Positions 47,271-58,589 of a DNA stretch of 64,000 bases are shown here, in pieces. The stretch covers positions 6,247,501-6,311,500 of the forward strand of contig JAVHKY010000016.1 of the NCBI GenBank assembly GCA_035079385.1, written 5' to 3'. The notes below the pieces were generated by a model. The model ran no database searches and was not told the origin of the DNA. It saw only the letters and a program-made list of their open reading frames with translations. How positions within the stretch are numbered: the stretch's first letter is position 1; each line of letters opens with the position of its first letter. Position numbers and translations under genes: made by a program. Source of the DNA: Aspidiotus rigidus. Taxonomy: Eukaryota; Arthropoda; Insecta; Hemiptera; Diaspididae.

Positions 47271-50200
47271 CGTTCGGAAATATTTTCCAATCCTAGAAGT
47301 AGGTCATAGCTTCTGCTTTTTAGAGACCACAAGTGTTTGGATGGACGTCGTATATCTTTCCAACATATTTCTCAGTTGAAATGTCGATTTTCGAGCTACT
47401 GGAGTATTCCACAACGAACATGTAATCCGGTGATCAGATCTCAAATACCATTGGTCCATTTGATACTAGATTGCTCGTTGCCAACGTAGGAGCGTCCACA
47501 AGCATGAGAAGAACCTGTGTTTGAGGAGGGGGACGGAACGCTTTTCAAAGGTATTCTAAGTCCCCCTTGTAACATATCATATATTTCTCGGTAGTCGATG
47601 TATGTATAGCCTGAAAGATAGCTCCGTATTTTGATCTTCGAGGTATGCATCTGAGTGACGGATACGTGAACGAATTTTGAGCAGAGAGACTTGAACAAAT
47701 TCTAAGCTCTAAATATCCATAAAGGAAGATTTATACAAATTTCGCTGATGAGTGGATCATGATTATCAGAGGAGGTACGCGGAGGAAATTCGAACTATGA
47801 TCCCTTACAGAAGAAGGGGGATATTAGAAAAAGTTTGTCGATTTCTCTATCTAAAAATCTATCCTCCCGTAAGAAGTATCACCTGCATTCCGTAATGGAC
47901 GCGTAAATGTTTCCTTTGATAGAACTGAGTGGGAACCCAACTTCTGATTAACCCTTCATTTCTTGCTCCGAAGTTTTCGAGCGTCTTTTCGTGCAAACGA
48001 TTCTGAAGAGAACTCTCACGATGGAGGAGGGGAAAAGCTCGAGTTGACAACATTTTGACCCTGAACTTGGGATAGTAGTACAGAATTCGACTCGATTTGG
48101 AGCATAGCGGCGAAACTAAAATACAGAAGAGCGAGAGAACCACGAAGAGCTTCGCGAGTTATTTTCACTTCGTAGTTCCATCTTTTACTGTCTCTCTCTC
48201 TCCCTCGTTCTTTCGGTTTCCTTTTCTTACTTCCATTCAGACACAGACGGTTCTCACTCGTATCTCTCTCTCTCTCTTTTCATTCTTTCTCACGCACTCT
48301 AATGACTGAATCATTGCCAATACTTCCAGGTCGGTTAAGAGAAGTAAAATGCGAACCGTTTGGCCCGCTGAATATCACAAAATTCCGCGCAGCTAAGTAA
48401 AAATGTATAGAAGTCCGACAACGCGAGTTGAAGGAAATCTCGCTTCTGTCGCGCTCCTACAATTCTCATTTAGTTGGCGAGATAAACATCGAAAAATGAA
48501 AACGATATTACCACCACGCACGCCTTTAAAAAAGGAAGAAGAAGAAAAAAAAAAGAATGAAAAAAGGGCGAACAGCGGCAAGCTTACCAACATCGAGGCG
48601 ATTCGATTTTCTTTTTATCTGAATCGGAAAAACGGTAAGGATAGAGTGCTCGGGACAGGGTAGAAAGAGGTGAAGTGGAGGAGAGAAGATAGGCAAACGT
48701 TTCCACACTTGTTAGTATATTTTATTTTGGCTTTCTTTTCATCCCCTATTTCATTGATTTTTCTTCGTTTTCTTTTTTTTATTTTCTTTTTTCCTTTCTA
48801 ATTAGATATTAATTTGCCGCGCTTTACATTGTGAACCAAAACCAGAGTTCAAAAGCATAAAATCGAAACGTTCGGTACATTACAGGCGCGCACAGAGACA
48901 CATACTACGCACACATACACAGATCGAGTGATACACGCGCCTCACACTACACACACACACCCATTTATATTACATTATTCTCTTTTCATTTCGTCAAAAT
49001 GCTCTGGCTTCTTCGCGCGCTGTCTCTGTCTCTCGAACACCATTTTATATACACTTAAATCGGGAGAGAAAATAAACCGAAATTAATCCGACGAGGTCCG
49101 ATCGATAAACGTGGGCTCATAGTCATACACAGAAGAAGAGAAGATATACACGTAGGCCACCCGTGCTACACCGCTCCCCACTTCCCTAATAATGCGTGCA
49201 CCGCGAAGCAACGTTCCGAATCCATAAAGTAGTGTAAAGCCATTATTTATACAAACGGACGTGAATTCTTCGCCGAATACAAGAGTTCGACTTTAAAATA
49301 ACAGCTACTCTCTCGGTACGATACGATATTCAACTCCGCTGCGGCGGCAACAATGTCGTACACACTCGCGTTTATACACTTGCATTACCCTCTTGTACAC
49401 ATTTTTATCTATCTGTACAATTCTCTATCGGCCATATTATTTTTATTTTCAATGTTCTGTAGGTATTCTGCTTTTTTACTTTTTTCTTCGTAAGTAACCT
49501 TGTAGCGGAGCGAGCGACTCTTTAAGGGTGCTCATTCATGAAAATTTTTCACCTCCATTCTAACCTAGAAACGAGAAGAGGGAGAGAGAGAGAGTAAAAA
49601 AATTCGTTTCATTCTTGCAGACTGGCTTGAGACTGCCGGGATGGGTGACTGTAAAGTCTCCCATATTGTATCCGATGGTAGAGCGCAATGACCTAGGTTT
49701 ACAACATCATTCATACAACCAAAAACGTAACTCGTAAATACACACAGCGTCGTGCTGGCAGCTGAGGGCAGGCCGCCACTACAACTACAACACACCGAGA
49801 GGTTTATAATATTGCCGAAGAACAGCACGACACACTCGCGGTGTGTGATGCAGGCCCGGCTTTGTACATTTTTCAGAGGGGTATACATATAGATGTAGTA
49901 TCGAGGCACGTGCTCCGGGAACGCCACAAAAGTAATGACCCGACGTTTTTCCACAAAATGGCGAAACATTTTCGTGTACTTGCGGCACAGAGAGAGAGAA
50001 AAAAAAAATGATACTCTACTACTAACCTACAAATTTTCTGATTTCCTTCATTTTTTCTAGTATTATTATTTTTCGTCGAATTTTCTTCATATTTTTCCTT
50101 CTCAGCTTTTTACGCGATATTTTTCATTTCTCCTCGCGACGGCAACGTCGTCGCACACGTTACACGACGACAACCGCACACGTAAGTCAGTATAAAAAAT

Positions 50201-50273
50201 AAATTACCGAGGGGTTGAAAACTGTTGCGAATACGTTCGACACTCCATCTTGTTTTCCCGAACTTCCTCGTCA
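47271..50273. other. Unique, partly CpG-rich sequence; no gene recognised
   Basis: From about 48.0 to 50.2 kb the block is CpG-rich with CA, CT and A-rich simple stretches (for example ACACACACAC near 48945 and GAGAGAGAG near 49580 and 49988). No conserved frame: the 134-codon minus-strand frame at 49565-49969 lacks motifs. Confidence 0.45.
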
Positions 50274-50520
50274 ATCTGCCAAAATTACCGTTTCATTTCG
50301 TACTTCGGTTCGATTTCAAAAACAACATTTTCAAATTAGGACTATAAATACTGTCACTTTTTTTCGAAAACTTTTCACAAGCTTACTTTTTTATCGACTT
50401 TTTGGCACTTAGTTACTCGATGGTGCTACAGGGATGCGAGCTTTTTTTTTTTGAAATAATTCTCCCTGCTTTTCATGTTGGGCGACAAAATATACCAAAC
50501 ACGTCAGAAAATTACTTCAG
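50274..50520 (+). repeat. Paralogous segment R, copy 1
   Basis: CAATCTGCCAAAATTACCG, TTTCATTTCGTACTTCGG and AACAACATTTTCAAATTAGG match 53151-53256. The following GCACTTAGTTACTCGATGG, GTGCTACAGGGATG and GGGCGACAAAATATACC match 53885-54005. The two halves are contiguous here but split in copy 2. R1 and R2 bracket the minisatellite in the same orientation. Confidence 0.8.
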
Positions 50521-50559
50521 GAATACCCTTACTACACACTTCACTACTCTGACGAAAGG

Positions 50560-52840
50560 AAAAGCCAATAATGGCTTAAGCAGCATCGAAAGACACGATT
50601 GATTGGCTAAGAAGTCTTAGCTAATAGCTAAGTTTATGCTAATGAAGATTAACTTTTCAATTTTCATCGCAAAAGTCAATAATAATGGCTTAAGCAGCAG
50701 AAGAAGTGACGGTTGATTGGCTAAAAAGTCTTAGCTAATAGCTAGGTTAACGCTAATGAAGATTAACTTTTCAATTTCCATCGCAAAAGCTAAAAATGAT
50801 GGCTTAATCAGCAGCAGAAGCAATGGTTGATTGGCTAAAAAGTTTTGAGCTAATAGCTAAGTTCATGATGGTTGACTTACCACTATTACAAAGGCCAATA
50901 ATAATGTCTTAAGCAGCAGAAAAAGCAATGGTTGATTGGCTAAAAAGTCCTAGCCAATAGCTAAGTTGATGCTAATGAAGATTAACTTTTCAATTTCCAT
51001 CGCAAAAGCTAATAATGATGGCTTAATCAGCAGCAGAAGCAATGGTTGATTGGCCAAAAAGTCCTAGCCAATAGCTGAATTGATGCTAATGAAGATTGAT
51101 TTTTCAATTAGCCAACAGCGAAGTTAATGCTAATGAAGATTGACTTTTCAATTTCCATCGGAAAAGCCAACCATAATAGCTTCAGCAACAGCAGAAGCGA
51201 TGGTTCATAGGCTATAAAGTTTTGAGCTAATAGCTAAGGTTATGACGGTTGATTCACCAATTTCCATTGCAAAAGCCAATAATAATGGCTTAAGCAGTAG
51301 AAAAAGCGACGGTTGTTTGGCTAAGAAGTCTCAGCTAATAGCTAAGTTAATGCTAATGAAGATAAACTTTTCAATTTCCATCCCAAAAGCCAACAATAAT
51401 AGCTTAAGCAACAGCAGAAGCGATGGTTCATTGGCTAAAAAGTCTTAGTCAATAGCTAAATTGATGCTAATGAAGATTGATTTTTCAATTAGCCAACTGC
51501 GAAGTTAATGCTAATGAAGATTAACTTTTCAATTTCCATGGCAAAAGACAATAATGACGGCTTAAGCAGCACCAGAAGCAATGGTTGATTGGTTAAAAAG
51601 TCTTAGCCAAGAGCTACATCTTTGCTAATGACGATTGACTTTTCAATTCCCATCCTGAAAGCCAATAATAATGGCTTAAGCAACAGCTATGCTAAAAAGT
51701 ATGAGCCAATAGCTAAGTTGCTGATGACCAGAGACCGGATTCCATTCGGCATTTGGCACTTATTCTCCTGAAGGGCGGAATGAATGAGAATCAAAATGAG
51801 GTTTGAATCATGATCAATAGGACGCAGGAAAAAAATTGTATTCGCCGAAAAATGCCGAAACTGGGATAAATACCGAAATTACTACAAATCTTAGTTTGCA
51901 ATAGAACTGAAAAATTTCATGCTAAATTGTGAATATTTTGTCAAAAATTACCAAATTTTGCCTGAAATCAGGTGGATTTTGTTTGAAATACTGAATTTTG
52001 GGCCAATTTTTGTGAAAAAATTCATGAATTTGAGCATGAAGCTAAGTAATTTTGCTTAGCAAAAATCAACAATGTTTGCTCTCAAGTGAGACAGTTTCAT
52101 TTGAAAATTGATTCATTTTTTCTTCCAAAATTGATTAGTTCTGGTGAAAAGTAAAATAATTTTGGTTGGAGATTAAATAATTTTCATCGAGAATGAGTAA
52201 ATGTACCTACTGAAAAACGCGTATTTCCCCCTCTTTTTTTAAAAAAAATGCCGAATATTGCCTAATTTTTGAATTTAAGTGCCGAAATTAACAGGTTTTC
52301 TTGCCAAAAAATCCGGTCTCTGCTAATGACGATTATCAAAATATTGCACCGTGTGAAAACCATTGCTAATGACGATTGATTTTCCAATTTCCATCGCAAA
52401 AGCCAATAAAAGTCAATAATATTGGCTTGAGCGGTAGCAGAAGCTATGATTAATTGGACAAAAAGCGAAGCTGATACCAATAGTGGCTCAAACAGCAGTG
52501 GAAGACATGATTGATTGGCTAAAAATTCTTAGGCAATAGGTAAGTCTGTACTCATGACGATTTCCATCACAAAAGCCAATAATAATGGCTTAAGCAGCAG
52601 CAAAATCATGGTTGATGTACTTAAAAGTCTTAGCTAATAGCTAAGCTTATGCTAATGACGGTTGACTTTCTGATTTCCATTGCAAAAGCCAATAATAATA
52701 GCTTCACCGGCAGCAGAAGTCATAGCCTTCAGAATTTAACTAAGTTGGTAGCTCAACAAATAGCCAATTAAATGAAAAAGTATCAGCCAATAACTGAGTT
52801 TAAGATAATGACGTTTGGTTTTCCGTCTCTGCTGACGTGC
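50560..52840 (+). repeat. Minisatellite, roughly 110-bp unit, about a dozen diverged copies
   Basis: A typical unit runs through AAAGCCAATAATAATGGC, TTAAGCAGCAGAAG, GGTTGATTGGCTAAAAAGTC, TTAGCTAATAGCTAAG and TTAATGCTAATGAAGATTAA. Units start near 50561, 50671, 50787, 50890, 51003, 51161, 51269, 51387, 51540 and 51655, and again near 52390, 52570 and 52686. A half-unit (TTAGCCAACAGCGAAG) is inserted at about 51107 and 51487. Several words are palindromic (GCCAATAATAATGGC is nearly so; CTTAGCTAATAGCTAAG). The array is interrupted by an hAT-like element. The 68-codon frame across two units has no meaning as a gene. Confidence 0.92.
51729..52322. mobile_element. hAT-like non-autonomous element, 594 bp
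   Basis: Perfect 13-bp inverted termini, CAGAGACCGGATT and AATCCGGTCTCTG. They are flanked by CTGATGAC (51721-51728) and CTAATGAC (52323-52330), an 8-bp duplication with one difference, as expected for hAT transposition. The duplicated word belongs to the minisatellite unit (TGCTAATGACG), showing that the element landed in a pre-existing array. The interior is AT-rich with repeated TGCCGAAA and ATGAATTT-like words and no transposase. Confidence 0.88.
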
Positions 52841-53256
52841 CTACAACATTAATATTAGCTGGGGTATACTCTATTGACGGGCAAATATTTTTACAATGCA
52901 TCTGCAAGATAGCTTCCATATTTATAGCCGTATCTACCTGCCTCCCCCAACTACTCTTCACTCCACTCTCTTACAGACGCATACATCTCCAACCCAATCA
53001 CACAACGCATTCTCTTTACACTTCACTTTCTTAAGTCATTTAACTCCCAATTAACATTCATATAGATCCCCTAGCTCAATGACTGATAATTTCTCCCTAC
53101 CATCCCTACGTTCTAAAAATCACCGTTTATTCGTCACCCAGTCTTCAAACACGCGCCGAACTCGCCAATGTGCCAAAATCGCCATTTCATTTCATACCTC
53201 GGTTCGATTTCGATAAACAACATTTTTAAATTAAGGCTATCACTACTGTCGCTTTT

Positions 53257-53586
53257 GACATGTTTCATGTCTTCAATGAGCCTCTCTACCCCTAATCTAA
53301 AATTCTACAAGTGTCTCCCCCTGTATCCTAATTTTCGAACTGGAAGCGTGTGCGCATGCGTTTGTATACCACGTCGTTGATTCAGAACCTGCGAGAACAC
53401 CCCTTAATACGGTCAGCTCGTTCGCCCCTAGGAACTAAGTAGTTCAACATACAGTATATTAGACTAGTTAGCACGACAATGACATACAGAATACTAGACT
53501 TGAATTACAATAAAAGTAACCAGCAGGGGACTTACACTATGATAGACGTAAAACATGATCATTATTTATTTGGGTACGCCAGAACA
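53257..53586 (+). repeat. Dispersed repeat, shorter copy (related to 7581-8402)
   Basis: It starts GACATGTTTCATGTCTTCAA and ends AACATGATCATTATTTATTT then GGGTACGCCAGAACA. The ends match those of 7581-8402, while the interior is much shorter and mostly different. CATACAGTATATTAGACTAG-type words here also occur near 46780-46850. Confidence 0.5.
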
Positions 53587-53623
53587 TTTTTTTTTCTCGA
53601 CAACTTTGCGTAAGCTTACATTA

Positions 53624-53872
53624 CAGGGCGCGGCAAAAGTTCCGCTCCGATTTGCACAATTAAAAAAAGAAAAAACAACATCAACAACAAAAAATGAAGA
53701 AAAAATCATGATTTAATTGGAAAACAAATTTGTCCAAAAATTTTTTAATTGAGACTAACTTTATAAATTTTTGAACCCACCTTTTTTTCCAATTAAATTA
53801 CGATTTTTCCTGATTTTTTCTTCGTTTTTTTTTAATCGTGCAAATCGAGGGTGGAACTTTTGCCGCGCCCTG
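53624..53872. mobile_element. 249-bp MITE with CAGGGCGCGGCAAAAGTTCC ends
   Basis: The left end CAGGGCGCGGCAAAAGTTCC and right end GGAACTTTTGCCGCGCCCTG are perfect inverted repeats of 20 bp. The pairing continues through GATTTGCAC and A/T-rich tracts, giving a long hairpin. A clear target duplication was not seen. R1 supplies the related empty site. Confidence 0.88.
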
Positions 53873-54005
53873 TGTTATCAAATTTAAGACACCTAATAAC
53901 TCAATGGTACTACAGGATTGCAAGTTTTTTTTGGGGAGGAGGGGGAAAATCAATTTTCCCTGCTTGTCTTGAGGCGACAAAATATGCCTAACCCATCAGA
54001 AAACC

Positions 54006-57000
54006 TCTTTGCCTCTGTGATAATCTAGAACATCTTCGAAATTTGTCTCGCATGTAAATATTGTGCATAAACATCAAGTTATTTTTTTTTTTTTGTATTT
54101 GTTCCTAACACTACATGCTTGGCGAAGAATAATTTTACGATCTACGTATTCGAATGATGACGAAAACTATAATATGTATATTGGAAAGAAATACAGAGGC
54201 CAGAGGAAGTCGGCACATCTGTTAGAAGTTTAGCTACTACAATTTTGAAGTTGAATGTTACGCTGATGCGTCACATGAACGTGTGGAGGATTCAGAGATT
54301 TGAGTCATAAAAGTTATGGATCATGTCAAGTTCATCACGAACAATATTCGGTTCCGAAGTTAGTCTTTATACTTGAAGGATTTTAGAATAGTATGACACG
54401 TGGAAAACTGACTAACTCGGAATACAACTGTGACTACAAAGAATTTGATACCTAATAGATGGCGGCTTTTCTCTATAGCGAGCGTCTAGAACTCGTAGGA
54501 GTGGTAACACTGCAAGCGTAAAATGCGCAATAGTTCATGGGGTAGGGTGGTTGGCCTTTTGGAGCGTGGAAGCGCACCTCTGTATCATTCCAAGTTTGAG
54601 AGGAGGGCAATTCTGATCTAAGAAGTGTGCCAGATCTTGAATCTGTTAGTCTTCAACTTGGAGCTTGCCCAATTTGTAGACCTTGTTGGCGGTTTTGGTC
54701 CTATTTTCGTACAGGGAGGGTTATAATAGCGTTAATTTAGCACTTGGTGAGCGGTTTTCAACTATTGAAAGTGTGTCTCATTTTTTGGCGGAATTCTAGT
54801 GTACTATAGGAAATAGCAACTTCCAACTGTTTTACTACTCAGACGGTATTTTTAGGAGTATTTTTACGATCGATCCTCGCTGGTGTTCTTGAGTGAAGGA
54901 AGTGACGACTAATGTACCACCAGTATTGTATCATCGTACATATGGAGCCTTGGTTCGGGGGGGACGTCCAAGTTAATCCACTCTCCACATTACTTTATCA
55001 CTGCCTCAGCATAAGAGTCTGATGCCACTCCATATTTCAGTGTCCACTACTTACTACCGAAATTATGTGTAAAACATCTGAAGTTTCATTGTAGAAAAAA
55101 CTCGGGGATGGAGAAATTCCGACCTGTAAATTTTACCGAAAAATAGATTCTAAAGAAAATTGCAGGTTTTGCCCTTTTGGTGGAATGTAAAGCTCGGAAA
55201 ATTTAGTATATACTCTACAACATATTTTCATCTAATGATGTGACGTGATTCTCCGTTCGAAATCATTGATGACACGTGAGAACTTATTGTAAGGGTTTCA
55301 GTTTTTGTGGCCGACTTCAAGGACGTTGAAATATTTTGGTCGCCACTTGTTCAGTTACAGGAAAGCCTATTTTCCTAATACGAATATTTTGTTGCATATA
55401 GTTATGTATACTTTTATCTTTAGTCGTTAACATTTTTCTAATGGTTCGTTTTCCATTTTTTGTTTTATAGGTGAGTTTCCAATGATTATGATTCGTTATT
55501 GTAGATACGTTGTGTATAGTCTCATATCCAAGTATGGTAAGCATCCTTATTTTTTAAGGCACAGAATTTATTTGTGAATTGCAGGGCAAAATTTCAATTT
55601 TTTTGTTGACGATGTGAGAATTTATTCTCAATGGTATTATTAATGCAAAATTTGAAAGTCATCTTTGAGATTTTTTCCTGACGAATAATAGTGTGAAAAT
55701 TATGTGGGTATCTTAAAAGTAGTCCGAATAATCTTGGAGCAGGTCAAAAGTCAAAATTGAAAATCTGTGAAGGAAATCAACGAAGGAACGCAGTAATGTA
55801 TGCGAGTGCAGGATATCTTCACATCTATGCTAGATGAAGTGAGTGAAATCGAATTAAATTTGAGCCTGGGACTGCATTTCTTAGTGGTGAAATGGTTTGG
55901 CGACTGTTCCATACAAAATAAAATGCTGGAAAGGAGAATGAAGAAAGCACGTGATTTTATTTGAAAAAACACTCGACCAGTTTCAAACCATCTAGTTCGT
56001 AATCAGGAAAACCTCCTAGTAACCTGCTCCTGTGTTCATTTGTGGACAGTCTTATATCGAAAATCAGGTTGCACCACCCCTCTGGTTTACCCGTCTTTTG
56101 AAATGTGATCTGTCTCACTAAGTTGGAGAACCTTATTTATGTAAATTTTCTCAAGAAAATCGAATTCCCTTTGCATTTGTAGGTATGAAACCATTTTGAA
56201 CAGCTGATTCCGTAGTCTAGTTTTCAATGTTTCGATTCATTTAAACATGACATAAATTCGGGTGCTTACATTGCCATGAGAATACAGAAAATTCAATAAG
56301 TGGAAATATTTTCTCCAAGCATTACTTTTATTTTTATTTTTTTTTGGTATTATGTCTGACATGTGTTTTTCTAGGCAGTCTGAATCGACTGTTCTGTGTG
56401 AGCGAGCACGCAATTTGAAGTGTACATAATTATTACATTTTGTTGGGCAACTTGCAAGATGATAGGTGATAAAAGTTCAATCAGTTTTACCGTTTTAAAG
56501 AGTACCATGTTTTAAGGACTGGAAAATGTAACTTTTGCTAATGAGCGTAATTTTCTCATTCAACACTAATATTTTTGAGGTACAAATAAAATTTCGCGAA
56601 GTACGGTTTTTCCAATTGTTTGTATAGATTTTTATATCCCGAGAGGATCTCGTCACTTACGTTTCACGTGATTAGTCGCATGTATCGCAAAAAAGGTATA
56701 CTCGTATGTGTCACGCGACATCATTGAGTTGACATGGAGAGCACAACTTTGTGGAGCAAACTAAAAGCAAATGAAGTAAATATCCATACCCGAAACATGT
56801 AAACACAAACTTTTTAGCTATGCCAACGTGATGGATTTGAAATCCTTTATAGCAAGAGCACTGTTTCTCTCTAGTTATGCATCTACTGAACATTTTAGTT
56901 CCTGTTATTGTATCACGAAAAAAAAAAGAGGTTTACTGGGTATGTTTTTCGTGTCTCGACACGACGTTTACCGAAAAATCAAGCCGATAGCCAAGTGCTT

Positions 57001-57335
57001 AAAAGCTGATGGAAGCGAAAAACTGAAGTTGAGCGAATGAAATTCACTGAAAAACTTCCAAGTCTGAGCTAAAGTTTGAGCGCTTCGGAATCCGCTCTTC
57101 ATCCCTGTACAGTTCTGCCCGTCATGCACCTATTGTTCACAAATGATGGTTCAAACAGCACAATTCCAAGTTATTTATGCGCCTTCAAGACACGCCGTGG
57201 TGTGATTGGGGCATTGCAGCTGAAGCATTTACCGTCAGCTTTTGGCTTAAATTTATGACAATAAAAAATATATGTTTGGCATGGTGGAACTGAGAGAAAT
57301 GCAGCTGACTTTTGGCTTTATTTTAAAAAAAAACA
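54006..57335. other. Unique sequence, no gene recognised
   Basis: AT-rich with short frames only (for example 55317-55544 minus). No transposon ends, tandem repeats or RNA genes were seen. Confidence 0.5.
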
Positions 57336-57339
57336 AGGG

Positions 57340-58010
57340 TACTCGTTTTTGAAAATTGAAAGGATTAGTTTTATCAAAATTCAAAACACGAGATACCTTA
57401 TCGACTGCATCAAGATTGAAGGGATCAATTTCATGGATGAACTCTTAAATTTTGATGAAATCAGTCCCTTTGTTTTTGATGTTATTGACGGGTATCTCGC
57501 ATTTTGAATCATGAAAAGTCCCTCAAATTTCTATACAATTAGTCTTTCCAATTTTGATGTGATTGATATGAGGTACCTCGCACCTTACCTTAATTTGGAT
57601 GGGCTGGTTTTATCGAAATTGGAGAGACTATCGATGATTCTAAATATTAGGTACCTTTTAGTTCTTATCAAAATTACAGGGACCAATTCCATCAAACTTT
57701 AGGGGCTATTGATGATTCAAAATATTGGGTACCTCATTGACCACATCCAAATTAGAGGGACTAATTTCACTAAAATTCAAGGAATTCTTGATGATTTGAA
57801 ATGCGAGGCATTTTATGATTACATGGAAATTAATTAGAGAAGCTATATCGTAAAACTTTGGTGATCTGAAATACGAGGCACCTTATGTATTATATCAGAA
57901 AGGAAGGGCAGTATCGACACAATTCGAAGGACTTTCGGTGCCCCAAATGCGAGCTACCTTATCATGTCTTTAAAATTTGAGTGACTTTTGATAATGCAAA
58001 ATTAGTGCTG
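57340..58010. repeat. Degenerate tandem repeat, about 75-bp unit, partly inverted
   Basis: The plus-strand words GATGATTCTAAATATTAGG (57636), GATGATTCAAAATATTGGG (57711), GATGATTTGAAATGCGAGG (57792), GATCTGAAATACGAGG (57864) and CCCCAAATGCGAGC (57938) recur at about 75 bp. Each is associated with AGGGACTAATTTCACTAAAA-type and GGTACCTTATTGAC-type words. Between about 57430 and 57580 the words appear in the opposite orientation (AAATTTTGATGAAATCAGTC; CGCATTTTGAATCATG), so part of the array is inverted. No coding function is suggested. Confidence 0.75.
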
Positions 58011-58173
58011 CTGGACTTAGAAAGATTTTCTGGATGTTAGAGTGATATCAGAAATGATGAACTTCTGGTGAGAGGGGACCCGCCTTTCTTTTGGTCCTAC
58101 AGGAACTCTGTCCATCTTTGATTCCGCTTTGCGCATCTGTATAATGTGCAGCGACTCAAAAAAAAAAAAAAAC

Positions 58174-58575
58174 GACGGCTTCCTTAACAAAGTTAAACGA
58201 GGAACGCAGAGCACCTATCTTATGATTCATATGAGATTTGGTCTTGAGAATTCAAGGAATCCTAGACCTAGATAAAGCTAGTATAAAGAAGGCCTAGACG
58301 TACTATAAGCCTAGTATAATATAGCTTGAGAGTCTAAATTTTTCTCGAATCTCGAGCAATATATGATAGGAGGGGGACTTGGAAAAATTTCGGCTCTCGA
58401 GCGAGAAAAATTTAGATTCTCAAACTATATTATGATAGGCTTATAGTAGGTCTAGGCCTTCTTTATACCAGCTTTATCAAGGTCTAGGCTTCCTTGAATT
58501 TTCAACACCAAATCCCATTTGACTCATAAAACAGGCTCCCTGCGTTCCTCGTTTAACTTCGTTAAGGAGGCCGTC
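58174..58575. repeat. 402-bp foldback with a satellite monomer in its loop
   Basis: The arms 58174-58357 and 58393-58575 pair from the outside (GACGGCTTCCTTAAC with GTTAAGGAGGCCGTC) through GTTAAACGAGGAACGCAG, CCTAGACCTAGATAAAGCT and CTATTATACTAGGC-type words to the inside (TCTAAATTTTTCTCG). The 35-bp loop is GCAATATATGATAGGAGG followed by GGGACTTGGAAAAATTT, the monomer of the neighbouring satellite in reverse orientation. The right arm also contains CATAAAACAGGCTCCCTG, a module found at the far edge of the array. Confidence 0.88.
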
Positions 58576-58589
58576 TTTTCTTAAGTCCC

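Larger units (their letters stand above)
53164..54005 (+). repeat. Paralogous segment R, copy 2, split by two insertions
   Basis: The left half (to 53256) ends CACTACTGTCGCTTTT. A dispersed repeat (53257-53586) follows, then CTCGACAACTTTGCGTAAGC (matching the CACAAGCTTAC of R1), then a MITE (53624-53872). The right half (ACACCTAATAACTCAATGG, then GGCGACAAAATATGCC) follows. R1 gives the empty-site sequence for both insertions. Confidence 0.75.

Noticed and set aside
49565..49969. 134-codon minus-strand frame
   Set aside because: No motif or exon context; overlapping frames of similar quality exist in the same block.
50560..52840. CRISPR-like appearance of regularly spaced repeats
   Set aside because: The repeated unit is about 110 bp without unique spacers, copies are diverged, and the context is eukaryotic; it is a minisatellite.
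53257..53586. Helitron
   Set aside because: There is no CTRR end with a preceding hairpin and no TC start; the family stays unclassified.
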